A DNA stretch of 53,449 bases from E44-bin32 sp034430615 (GTDB lineage Bacteria > Chloroflexota > Anaerolineae > Anaerolineales > E44-bin32), in NCBI GenBank assembly GCA_034430615.1, contig DAOUEJ010000065.1, forward strand, positions 1-53,449. Direction: 5' to 3'. A program made the translations under genes and the position numbers. Of this stretch, positions 15,120-23,033 are shown one piece after another; within the stretch, counting starts at the first letter, position 1, and each line of letters opens with the position of its first letter. Below the pieces are notes generated by a model, which saw only the letters and a list, made by a program, of their open reading frames with translations, made no database searches and was not told the origin of the DNA.

Positions 15120-16150
15120 AGCTCAACCCCTTTCCCCCAGATCGCCTGAACAAACTCGCTCTCTTTCGCCTGTTTGGCCTTTTTATCCATGAAGCTCGCC
15201 TGGATTGCACTCAAGTTCATGCCCTTGATCGTCTCAATGGAAAGCCCCAGTGCTTCAACTGCCAACGCGTACTCCGCGGAAAGTGTTGTTTCAAAAATGC
15301 CTGGATCATCGGTTGTTAAAACCACCTGCAATCCCGCCTGCAGCATCTCAGGCAGTGGATGGTCACCGATCCCAGATACTGCACCGGTACGCGCATTACT
15401 CGTCAGGCTGACTTCGAAGCAGACGCCCGCCTTACGTGCCTGTTCCACGAGCTTTGCATCCTGGAGCACCTGCACGCCATGCCCGATCCTGCTTGCACCG
15501 AGTTCCTCTATGGCATAGGTGATTTGTGCACCATCCCCCCACTCCCCGGCATGCACAGAAATGCCCAAGCCCTCCTCACGCGCCTTCAACATGATCGGGG
15601 CAAAGGGTGCAGCGGGGTAGGTCCGTTCATCACCGGCGAGATCCAGGCCAACCACGCCCATCTTCCGCCTGGCGAGCGCGATCTCGAGGACTTCACGTGC
15701 CTGATCGACTGGTTCATTCCTGTTGAAACTGAGCAGGAAGTTAACATTGAGACCCTGCAATACAGCTTCCTGAGCGGCGGCTTCGATCACCCACCCCGTG
15801 ACATCATCCAATGAAAATTCGCCCCGGGCAGCAATTGCGACCGGGGTCAGACGGAGTTCCAGATAGCGGACATTGTCACGGGCAGCATCGATGATCACAG
15901 ATCGCGTCAGGAGGTCGATCACATCGCGATTGAGGAAGAACTCACGAATGGCCTTGAAGCGTGCAAGAAAGAAACCTGGATCGTGTGGATCATCAACCGA
16001 ATGGGTGACGCGCTTTCGCAACGCATCAAGTTCTCCCATGGCCGCTCCACCCGCATCACGGCCAAACGCAGCCAGCGTTTCGACACGCAGTGCCCCTTCC
16101 AGGTGACGGTGGAGATCCACCTTGGGCATCAATCGGTAAGCGTCTATCAT
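15116..16150 (-). CDS. Adenosine deaminase (or related nucleoside/adenine deaminase)
   Basis: A 344-residue amidohydrolase that deaminates adenosine to inosine in purine salvage. Zinc ligands appear in MPKVDLHRHLEGALR (HxH), SVHAGEWG, and VLTTDDPGIF (the paired aspartates); the catalytic histidine is in IGHGVQVL and the substrate loop in SLTSNART. The start is uncertain: ATG 16150 gives MIDAYRLMPKVDLH, ATG 16129 begins at MPKVDLH, and TTG 16171 is also open. Close family members include aminodeoxyfutalosine and adenine deaminases, so the exact substrate is not certain. It follows secA on the same strand after an 88-base gap and is coupled to the MBL gene by TTGA. Confidence 0.88.
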   Translation of the reverse strand: MIDAYRLMPKVDLHRHLEGALRVETLAAFGRDAGGAAMGELDALRKRVTHSVDDPHDPGFFLARFKAIREFFLNRDVIDLLTRSVIIDAARDNVRYLELRLTPVAIAARGEFSLDDVTGWVIEAAAQEAVLQGLNVNFLLSFNRNEPVDQAREVLEIALARRKMGVVGLDLAGDERTYPAAPFAPIMLKAREEGLGISVHAGEWGDGAQITYAIEELGASRIGHGVQVLQDAKLVEQARKAGVCFEVSLTSNARTGAVSGIGDHPLPEMLQAGLQVVLTTDDPGIFETTLSAEYALAVEALGLSIETIKGMNLSAIQASFMDKKAKQAKESEFVQAIWGKGVEL

Positions 16151-16238
16151 CGGCTGGAGAGATGTGACCAAAATCAGTTACCCGTCAATAAAACTCTACT
16201 GCCAGGGTTGCAGGTATCATTAGAACGAGGGAAGAAAC

Positions 16239-19200
16239 CTACCGCCTGCGGCGCCGGCGCTTCCCCGAACTCTTCTTGCCTGAGCTTCCATTTCCGCCGG
16301 AAGGTGCCGATTGGACGGCCTGCGGCGCCTGGATCGATTGCGCAGCGGTGCTCTGTGATGGGCCTGCAACCCGTAATCGGTACATACGCGAGACAACTCC
16401 GGCACGGATGGTGTCCAGCAGTTCCTTGAAAAGATCGAAGGCGCGGCTCTTGTACTGGACCAATGGATCGCGCTGTCCGTATGCTTCCAGCCCGATTGAT
16501 GTTCGCAGCGCTTCCATCTGAGTCAGGTATTCAACCCACAGCCTGTCAGCGACAGAAAGGAACAATTCCCGGTAGGCGCGCATAAGTCCCTGGGCGCCAA
16601 GTGCTTGCGAGAATTGATCCTGCAGATCCTGCGGGAAGGAAGCCATTGTCAGTGATGGGTTAAGCGCTTCAAATTCCATCCTGCCCAGCGCATCCGCCAG
16701 CACTTCACTGGACCTCTCGTCAAGTTGGTCGAGCCGGGTCCCTGCCAATCGGGCGATTTCAGCCTTGCCCAGCCCGAGCTCTATTACCATCTGCGCCTGG
16801 CGAAGATGATCCAGGACCTGCGTCTCCAGATCTTCCATGTCCGCTTCATCCAGCAGCTGCGCGGCATAAAACGGATACGTCAGACGTCCAACAAGAACAG
16901 ATTGGCGTTGATGGGTCTTTCGATCGAAGAAGCTCCGCTGGCCATAACTCATCTGGACCAGGAGGCGGAGTTTGAGGTTCTCGTCCACAGTCGCTTCTCG
17001 TCGTAAAGCATTCTGCAGGTCTGTATCAACCTCGGTAAGAATGCGTCGGTCGCGCGCTTCGGTTACGCGGTCGTAAGCCTCGAGCAGGAGTGTTTCGGCC
17101 GCATCCCAATCAATCGGTTGTTCGAGCGAGGGCTCCAGCCCGAGGGTTTCACCTAGCCTGCGTTCGACTGTCTGGACAACACCTGCCCAGATCCGTAAAC
17201 CCATGCTTGCTTCAATAAGATCCGGCACACGTTCAAGGAATACCCGCGGATCATCTCTCAAGTGCTTAAGGCCCGCATCGTCCATCTGGATGCGCAGCCC
17301 AGCTGCAGATTCGAGCGCTCCCAGCAACCGAGTGGTATCGACGGGTTGATCGGCGTCCTCGGCCTCCATGATCGCCGCTTCCACGGCGATCTCGGCCGTA
17401 TCAGCCCGACCGCGAACCTGTTCGTCCAACCGATCGAGCGAGCGTGCAAATTGCTCATCAACGGCCGTCCTCAAATGCGCAGTGCTCGTTTCAATGCTGC
17501 TGCGGGCTATCCCCAACAATGCTGTCTTTAGTTCGTCTGGATCATCAACCCCGGCCAGCGTGTCCAGCAGCAACCTTATCATGAAGGAGGGGTGGGGCTG
17601 CTCGCTCTCCAATCCGATCGTTGGCTGCGTCTCTTCCAACCAGGCCAGCAACTTCCACGGTCCCTCTTCGTCGGCAAAGGCAGTTTGAATGTGCTCGATG
17701 ACCTGCTGTCTCACCATCGAATCGAGATCCTCGCTGAGGTCGTCTTTGGCAAAGACCCGGTTGCGCTGCCCATAGAACACTTCACGCTGCTGGTTAAGCA
17801 CGTCATCGTATTCCAGCAGGTGCTTGCGGGTGTCAAAGTTGGCGCCTTCCACCCTTGTCTGCGCCTGCTCGATCGTCCGGTTGACGATCCCATGTGCGAT
17901 CGGGGTTGCATCATCGATGTTTAATCGCTGCATCAGGTTCGAGACCTGAGCGCCGCCGAAAAGGCGCATCAACTCATCTTCAAGTGAGAGGAAGAACTGC
18001 GACGATCCAGGATCCCCTTGCCGGGCTGCTCGCCCACGTAACTGGTTGTCGATGCGGCGTGATTCATGCCGCTCTGATCCGATGACATGCAGCCCTCCCG
18101 CCTCCCGGACCTCCTTACCTTCTTCCATAAAACTGCGCAGCTGCTCAACCTCAGCATGGTAAATCCCGATGTCTTCCTCGCTGGCTGTCTGCAAGGCTTC
18201 CAATCGTTCCTCGATGCTAAGGTTCTCCGGGTCTTCAATACCCACCCGCCGAAGGATCCGGTTGACGGCCGCCAGGATCTCCTCTGCAATCTCACCACCG
18301 AGCTTGATATCTACGCCGCGTCCAGCCATGTTCGTGGCGATCGTCACCGCTCCGCTCGAACCAGCTCCAGCAATAATGGCTGACTCTTCATCGTGTTTCT
18401 TGGCGTTGAGAACGGTATGCGCGATGCCGGCGTTCAGGACTTTGATCAACTGTTCAGCGTGGTCTCCGTTGAGCTCGAGCAGAACTAGAAGGCGAGCGAT
18501 GTTTTCCTCACGGGTGGGATTGAGTGAGATTTCCAGCTCGCGTGCCATCGGGCGCAAGACTGCTGGTTTTAACCCCTCTAACGGTTCATTCAAGGGCTCA
18601 AGCTCCTCAACCCGCATGCCATCGTCCGTCAAGCCATGCGCTTCAAGAAACGCATCGCGCAGTACGGCTACGTTCATTAGCGATTGCAGCGCATCGGCTC
18701 TCAGGCGCCCCGACAATCGTTCTGATAATTCGACCGATGTCGTACCGACAAGCAGCGGTTGGCCTCGAAGATGGCGGCTCAGGATCTCCAACGTTACCGC
18801 ACGCAGCTTCGCTTCTTCCGTGCGGAAAACGACATCCGGATAATCTTTCCGGCGCCAGAAGACCGGTGCTTGATCTTTATCACCCAGACGTGAGTAGTAG
18901 TTGAATTTGCTGCTGCCCTCGCTGTAATCGACCTCGACCAGGTCGCTCTCTTCAGCGGAAGCGATGAATTCGAGGTTAGTTGGCAGAGGCAGAACATCGA
19001 CCTTATAGATCTTGTCGAATTCCTCGGCCTCGGTCACGGCCGTACCAGTCATGCCGGAAAGCTTGGCGTACATGCGGAAGTAGTTCTGGAGCGTGATGGT
19101 GGCATAGGTCACATTCTCTTGACGGACGCGCGCGCCTTCCTTGGCTTCCACAGCCTGGTGCAGCCCATCCGACCAGCGCCGGCCTGCCATCATCCGGCCG

Positions 19201-20258
19201 GTAAACTCATCGACGATGATGACCTTGCCAGCCTGGACAACATAGTCTTTGTTGCGTTTGAATAGGTACTCAGCCCGGAGTGCCTGCTCGAGATGGCCCA
19301 GGAGGCGAGCTTGCTCGGGCGTGATGTCTTCTGGGCGGTTTGGATCGCGCAGGGGGGTCTGCAGCAGCTGCTCGACATGATTTTCACCCAGTTCGGTCAG
19401 CGCGATCGTCCGATCACGCTCGCTGATCTCAAAATCTTCCGGGTTGAGCTGTTTAACGATCTGCGCCATGCGGAGATACGTTTCTGGATCATCGTGCGAG
19501 GGACCGGAGATGATGAGCGGCGTGCGGGCTTCATCGATGAGGATATTATCGACCTCATCCAGGATGGCGTAGTGGTGGCCACGCTGAGAGCGGGCATCGA
19601 GGGTACGGGCCATGTTGTCGCGCAAGTAATCAAATCCGAACTCGTTATTCGTGCCGTAGGTGACATCGGCAGCATACGCTTCACGCCGGTCAACCAGTCG
19701 AAGCTGGTGATTATCTTCCTGGGCAGATTCCGAAGCAGGATCATAGAGGAAGGCCTTCCGCCCATGTTCGGTGCGCGAGGCTTCTTGGAGCACACCAACG
19801 CTCAGGCCGAGGAATTTGAATACCGGCCCCATCCAGCGCGCATCACGGCGAGCGAGGTAGTCATTCACCGTGACCAGATGTACGCCCTTTCGCTCCAGGG
19901 CATTCAAGTAGATTGGCATGGTTGCGACGAGGGTTTTACCTTCTCCGGTTTTCATCTCGGCGATCTTGCCCTCATGAAGCACGATGCCGCCTACGAGCTG
20001 AACGTCGAAATGCCTGAGACCGATCGTTCGTATGGCAGTTTCGCGTACAACCGCGAAAGCCTCGAATAAAATATCCTCGAGCGTTTCTCCCTCACGCAGG
20101 CGCGCTTCAAACTCTCCGGTTTTGGCGGTTAAAGCCTCATCGGTCAAAGCCTGCATCTCAGGCTCTAAAGCGTTAATTTGATCAACCTGGTGGCGGTATT
20201 CTTCAATCAGGCGGCGTACTGGATCTCCGCCGAGAATATTAGTGATTCGCTTGAACAT
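16239..20258 (-). CDS. secA: Preprotein translocase ATPase SecA, unusually large
   Basis: About 1,339 residues, against roughly 800-900 in the usual family. SecA drives secretory proteins through SecYEG. Seen in order: Walker A AEMKTGEGKTLVATMP (about 101-114), DEAD-like LDEVDNILIDEARTPLI, preprotein cross-linking region, KLSGMTGTA, NBD2 with VTIATNMAGRGVDIKLGG and QLRGRAARQGDPGSSQFF, HLLEYDDVLNQQREVFYGQR, and near the end DRLWVEYLTQMEALRTSIGL. NBD2 carries an insertion of about 95 residues (about 520-612). The helical wing/scaffold region is about 280 residues longer than usual (about 840-1230). The tail is Ser/Gly-rich then poly-arginine, with no zinc-binding motif. Motif VI has Ala where Gly is usual (RGRAARQ). 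ATG 20258 has GAGGGA about seven bases upstream. The identity is certain. Confidence 0.97.
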   Translation of the reverse strand: MFKRITNILGGDPVRRLIEEYRHQVDQINALEPEMQALTDEALTAKTGEFEARLREGETLEDILFEAFAVVRETAIRTIGLRHFDVQLVGGIVLHEGKIAEMKTGEGKTLVATMPIYLNALERKGVHLVTVNDYLARRDARWMGPVFKFLGLSVGVLQEASRTEHGRKAFLYDPASESAQEDNHQLRLVDRREAYAADVTYGTNNEFGFDYLRDNMARTLDARSQRGHHYAILDEVDNILIDEARTPLIISGPSHDDPETYLRMAQIVKQLNPEDFEISERDRTIALTELGENHVEQLLQTPLRDPNRPEDITPEQARLLGHLEQALRAEYLFKRNKDYVVQAGKVIIVDEFTGRMMAGRRWSDGLHQAVEAKEGARVRQENVTYATITLQNYFRMYAKLSGMTGTAVTEAEEFDKIYKVDVLPLPTNLEFIASAEESDLVEVDYSEGSSKFNYYSRLGDKDQAPVFWRRKDYPDVVFRTEEAKLRAVTLEILSRHLRGQPLLVGTTSVELSERLSGRLRADALQSLMNVAVLRDAFLEAHGLTDDGMRVEELEPLNEPLEGLKPAVLRPMARELEISLNPTREENIARLLVLLELNGDHAEQLIKVLNAGIAHTVLNAKKHDEESAIIAGAGSSGAVTIATNMAGRGVDIKLGGEIAEEILAAVNRILRRVGIEDPENLSIEERLEALQTASEEDIGIYHAEVEQLRSFMEEGKEVREAGGLHVIGSERHESRRIDNQLRGRAARQGDPGSSQFFLSLEDELMRLFGGAQVSNLMQRLNIDDATPIAHGIVNRTIEQAQTRVEGANFDTRKHLLEYDDVLNQQREVFYGQRNRVFAKDDLSEDLDSMVRQQVIEHIQTAFADEEGPWKLLAWLEETQPTIGLESEQPHPSFMIRLLLDTLAGVDDPDELKTALLGIARSSIETSTAHLRTAVDEQFARSLDRLDEQVRGRADTAEIAVEAAIMEAEDADQPVDTTRLLGALESAAGLRIQMDDAGLKHLRDDPRVFLERVPDLIEASMGLRIWAGVVQTVERRLGETLGLEPSLEQPIDWDAAETLLLEAYDRVTEARDRRILTEVDTDLQNALRREATVDENLKLRLLVQMSYGQRSFFDRKTHQRQSVLVGRLTYPFYAAQLLDEADMEDLETQVLDHLRQAQMVIELGLGKAEIARLAGTRLDQLDERSSEVLADALGRMEFEALNPSLTMASFPQDLQDQFSQALGAQGLMRAYRELFLSVADRLWVEYLTQMEALRTSIGLEAYGQRDPLVQYKSRAFDLFKELLDTIRAGVVSRMYRLRVAGPSQSTAAQSIQAPQAVQSAPSGGNGSSGKKSSGKRRRRRR

Positions 20259-20281
20259 GGACAATCCCTCTCACGGCGGGC

Positions 20282-20290
20282 ATTATAGCA
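20282..20290 (-). promoter_or_regulatory. Extended -10 promoter of secA (TGC-TATAAT)
   Basis: The minus strand reads TATGCTATAATGCCC about 25 bases before the secA start, an extended -10 element. No convincing -35 is seen. It diverges from the tRNA-Leu promoter. Confidence 0.5.
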
Positions 20291-20331
20291 TAGCGACCCA
20301 AGCAGCCTTTCAGCATCCGTTTCTGCCCTGC

Positions 20332-20359
20332 TTGACGCATTCCCAGTGCAAGCTACAAT
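20332..20359 (+). promoter_or_regulatory. Sigma-70-like promoter of tRNA-Leu
   Basis: TTGACG (20332-20337) and TACAAT (20354-20359) are separated by 16 bases. The predicted start near 20366 is two bases before the mature tRNA 5' end. Confidence 0.65.
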
Positions 20360-20367
20360 AAGCCTGC

Positions 20368-20451
20368 GGGGCGGTGGCGGAATTGGCAGACGCCGGGGAC
20401 TTAAAATCCTCTGCTCGCGAGAGCGTGTGGGTTCGACTCCCACCCGCCCCA
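20368..20451 (+). tRNA. tRNA-Leu (anticodon UAA)
   Basis: An 84-base class II tRNA. The acceptor stem GGGGCGG (20368-20374) pairs with CCGCCCC (20444-20450), with discriminator A at 20451. The T arm is GTGGG-TTCGACT-CCCAC. The anticodon stem GGGGA/TCCTC carries the loop CTTAAAA, giving anticodon TAA at 20402-20404. A long variable arm (GCTCGCGAGAGC region) is as expected for leucine. CCA is not encoded. Confidence 0.96.
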
Positions 20452-20534
20452 TTCCATAAGATCAACTTGATGCACGCCTGCCTGGATCGGTACAGCGTGC
20501 CATGATGCCCATTGCCCGGGCGAAAGGGAAGCCG

Positions 20535-21467
20535 ATGAAGCGTAGCTTACTGAAGATCATCCCCATCCTGCTGCTGGTCGTCCTTTCCGCCTGTACGCTC
20601 CCTGGCGCTGCGTCACCGACTCCTTTCACCTTCCCCACACCAAACCTGACGCACACCGCCATCTTTGCCGCAAGCCCGACCGCCAGCCCGCTTCCACCAA
20701 GCCTGACCCCGCTGGTTACAATGGCAGCAACAACGGATGCCGCTGAGACCCCTACCGTGGACCCCAATGCCCCGACGGCGACAGCGGGCACTGCGCCCAC
20801 CAGCACCCCCGCCCCGGTTGAATCCGTCACAGCAGCTTTTCTGAGCGCTCCCCCTGTGATCGATGGAAATCTCTCGGATTGGGACTCGACAAGCCATACG
20901 ATCGACAAACCGCTCTCCTATGCCAGTACAGGATGGACAGGCACCGCCGATCTCTCCGCAAGGTATTACCTGGGATGGGATGCGACCTATCTTTACCTGG
21001 CGATCGAACGGACGGACGATACCTTTGTCCAGATTTCGAGCGGGCGCAATATGTTCAAAGGGGACGATGTCGAGATCCAGTTCGATGCGGATCTTGAAGG
21101 CGACCGCAGCAGTGCCTCACTTAGCAGCGATGACTACCAGATCGGTCTCTCGCCAGGGAACTTCGGGAGCCGCGCTCCCGAAGCGTATCTCTGGTTCCCG
21201 CGCAGCCGTGAAGGCGGACTTCCAGCGGTCGACGTGAAGGCGGTCGCACACAGCCAGGGTTACACGCTCGAAGCCCGCATCCCGTGGACGATCTTCGGTG
21301 TGACTCCCACTGAGGGCGCCCGCTACGGCTTTGTGCTGGCCCTTTCGGATAACGACTTGGCCGGGGTCGCCACCTGGCAGTCCATGGTCGCCAACGTGAG
21401 TGGTCGAAGGTTGGCAGATCCGACAACGTGGGGCGCCCTCGTCCTGGGGGCACCTACAGCCAAGTAA
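20535..21467 (+). CDS. Lipoprotein with a CBM9-like / DOMON-like sugar-binding domain
   Basis: A 310-residue exported lipoprotein. ATG 20535 gives MKRSLLKIIPILLLVVLSAC, a type II signal peptide ending in the lipobox LSAC. A Thr/Pro/Ala-rich linker follows to about residue 105. The C-terminal domain (about 110-308) starts APPVIDGNLSDWD, a standard opening of carbohydrate-binding module family 9-like domains. It continues YYLGWDATYLYLAIERTDDT, GDDVEIQFDADLEGD and EARIPWTIFG. It would sit on the outer face of the membrane and could bind a sugar or another ligand. It is followed at once by a strong terminator and preceded by tRNA-Leu. No enzyme domain is present. Confidence 0.88.
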   Translation: MKRSLLKIIPILLLVVLSACTLPGAASPTPFTFPTPNLTHTAIFAASPTASPLPPSLTPLVTMAATTDAAETPTVDPNAPTATAGTAPTSTPAPVESVTAAFLSAPPVIDGNLSDWDSTSHTIDKPLSYASTGWTGTADLSARYYLGWDATYLYLAIERTDDTFVQISSGRNMFKGDDVEIQFDADLEGDRSSASLSSDDYQIGLSPGNFGSRAPEAYLWFPRSREGGLPAVDVKAVAHSQGYTLEARIPWTIFGVTPTEGARYGFVLALSDNDLAGVATWQSMVANVSGRRLADPTTWGALVLGAPTAK

Positions 21468-21495
21468 CAAACCCGCGCGCATCGGATTAGATTAA

Positions 21496-21522
21496 AACGC
21501 CCGGGGAGTTTCCCCGGGCGTT
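21496..21522. terminator. Strong GC-rich stem-loop between convergent genes
   Basis: AACGCCCGGGG (21496-21506) pairs perfectly with CCCCGGGCGTT (21512-21522) around AGTTT. It serves the lipoprotein gene (plus) and probably the CnoX-like gene (minus), where the following bases on the minus strand are TTTAATC. Confidence 0.8.
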
Positions 21523-21560
21523 CGCGTGGTCCCTATGTGCAGGCTTGTCGCAGGACCCGT

Positions 21561-22391
21561 TCAGTAGAGGACGGAGGCCAATTCATCGCGGTACTGGCGA
21601 GTCAACTCATCCTCATCCCCGAGTAGCTGAAAGATCGCCAAGAGAACCTTGCGTGGTAGATCAGACCGATAGTGTCTATCCTGCCGTAGAATATCCAGCA
21701 AGCCATCCATGGCAGCGGGAAGGTTATCGAGCAGGATCAATCGCCCTGCCTGGTGAAGTTCGACAGCCAGATGGTCGCTTGCATCAAACCCCTGATCTGC
21801 CTCGACCTCTGTTAGAAGTTCCGCCAGCGGCTGCAGCCTCTCTGCCCCGGCCCAACCCTCTCCGGGTGGGAAGTCCTCCAGCAGGTCGAGCGCTTCCTGG
21901 CCATGCCCCAGCATCAACAAGCTCTGAACAAGACCAAGCGCTGCCATCGAGTTTGTACCACTCTGATTGAGCGCCTCCCGGAAGATCTCCTGCGCGTCCT
22001 GCCACTGGTGAATCGCAAGCAAGCTGCGCCCCTGTTCAAGCGATCGATCAACCTCGCCCGGCGCCACCGTGTCGATGAACCGCTTGACAATCGATTCGGC
22101 CTGGGCGCCAACAAATCCGGATGCAAGCTCCCCGTTTTTAAAGGCCTTGACTGCCGGGATGCCCTGGACTCCGTAGCGAGTGGCTAGATTCGGGTTTTCA
22201 TCAACGTTGACCCTTGCCAGCAGGAATCGACCCGGAACTTCACCCGCCATGCGCTCGAGCATTGGCCCCAGGACACGACAGGGTCCACACCAGGGCGCCC
22301 AGAAATCGACGATCACGGGAAGATCATGCGAACGGAGCAGAACATCCCGATCAAATGTAGCTTCCGTCACATCCAGCATGAATTCAGGCAT
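21561..22391 (-). CDS. Thioredoxin-TPR fusion, CnoX/YbbN-like co-chaperone
   Basis: A 276-residue protein. Residues 1-110 are a thioredoxin domain with VIVDFWAPWCGPCRVLGPML, keeping the full WCGPC active site, and the cis-proline in YGVQGIPAVKAF. Residues about 115-276 contain TPR-like helices (SLEQGRSLLAIHQWQDAQEI, LGLVQSLLMLGHGQEALDLL) and the conserved C-terminal ARRKLFALL-like segment, here LPRKVLLAIFQLLGDED. This is the domain order of CnoX (YbbN), a redox-regulated holdase that passes clients to chaperonin. The intact CGPC suggests reductase activity is also possible. A TAGAAT box ends six bases before ATG 22391, with no ribosome-binding site, so the message may be leaderless. Confidence 0.9.
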   Translation of the reverse strand: MPEFMLDVTEATFDRDVLLRSHDLPVIVDFWAPWCGPCRVLGPMLERMAGEVPGRFLLARVNVDENPNLATRYGVQGIPAVKAFKNGELASGFVGAQAESIVKRFIDTVAPGEVDRSLEQGRSLLAIHQWQDAQEIFREALNQSGTNSMAALGLVQSLLMLGHGQEALDLLEDFPPGEGWAGAERLQPLAELLTEVEADQGFDASDHLAVELHQAGRLILLDNLPAAMDGLLDILRQDRHYRSDLPRKVLLAIFQLLGDEDELTRQYRDELASVLY

Positions 22392-22497
22392 ATCTATATT
22401 CTACTCCGCCAACCGGCTGCGTTTCTGTAGAGCGCTGATCCTGGGTTGCAGAACACTAACTCCTCCCGGAACCAGGCTCCGTACAAATAATACCGGA

Positions 22498-22920
22498 CTA
22501 CTCACCCGGATCTTCCTGCCCGGCCGGTTGTACGATCTCAATTACCTGCCCACGATAATCGATCCGTACCTGGAAACCCATCATCCCCAACCAGGTTAGC
22601 ATGTCCTCCGGGATTCCGGTTTGCAGCAAAGCCTCAAATTGCTCGTCGGCTCGTTTAAGGGACTGCTCAATTACGGCTTTAGTGAAGATGTCTTCCTGAC
22701 CGAGCATACGCATCGTGCTCTGGCTGATGATATCCTCGTGCCCTTCGATCATTTCGAAGATTCTCCCGAGGACCTGACGGTCAACAAGTTCACTCTCCAC
22801 ATGCCGCAGGAAACCATCATCATCGACCACGTAGAAGGCCTCATCGCCAAGCTGCGTAACATCGACCGGATCACCCCGTTCATCGATAACTAGACCTTGA
22901 AAAAGCGCCCGTTGCGCCAC
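22498..22920 (-). CDS. Conserved-looking small acidic protein of unknown function
   Basis: A 140-residue acidic cytoplasmic protein with a GTG start (22920) and GGAGG about eight bases upstream. It begins MAQRALFQGLVIDERGDPVD with strands then helices (LGRIFEMIEGHEDIISQ, IEQSLKRADEQFEALLQ), and ends with WLGMMGFQVRIDYRGQVIEI, a likely beta strand pair. It has no cysteine, signal peptide or membrane segment. I do not recognise a family. It lies on the same strand as the CnoX-like gene with a 106-base gap, so it may share its regulation only in part. Confidence 0.8.
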   Translation of the reverse strand: MAQRALFQGLVIDERGDPVDVTQLGDEAFYVVDDDGFLRHVESELVDRQVLGRIFEMIEGHEDIISQSTMRMLGQEDIFTKAVIEQSLKRADEQFEALLQTGIPEDMLTWLGMMGFQVRIDYRGQVIEIVQPAGQEDPGE

Positions 22921-23033
22921 GTTTATTCCTCCCGAATCAATCCCTCTATCCGCGTGTTAATTGGATGATTCGATTGAATCTTACCAAAAATGAGCCGGGG
23001 AGAGGTTGACAAGGCATGCGGAATGATGCGATT

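Noticed and set aside
16725..20069. Several long plus-strand open frames antisense to secA
   Set aside because: Long antisense frames are a by-product of high GC and codon bias; none has a ribosome-binding site or recognisable domain.
20207..20452. Open frame on the minus strand across the secA start and the tRNA
   Set aside because: It runs antisense through tRNA-Leu and its text is the tRNA complement plus intergenic bases; no protein motif.
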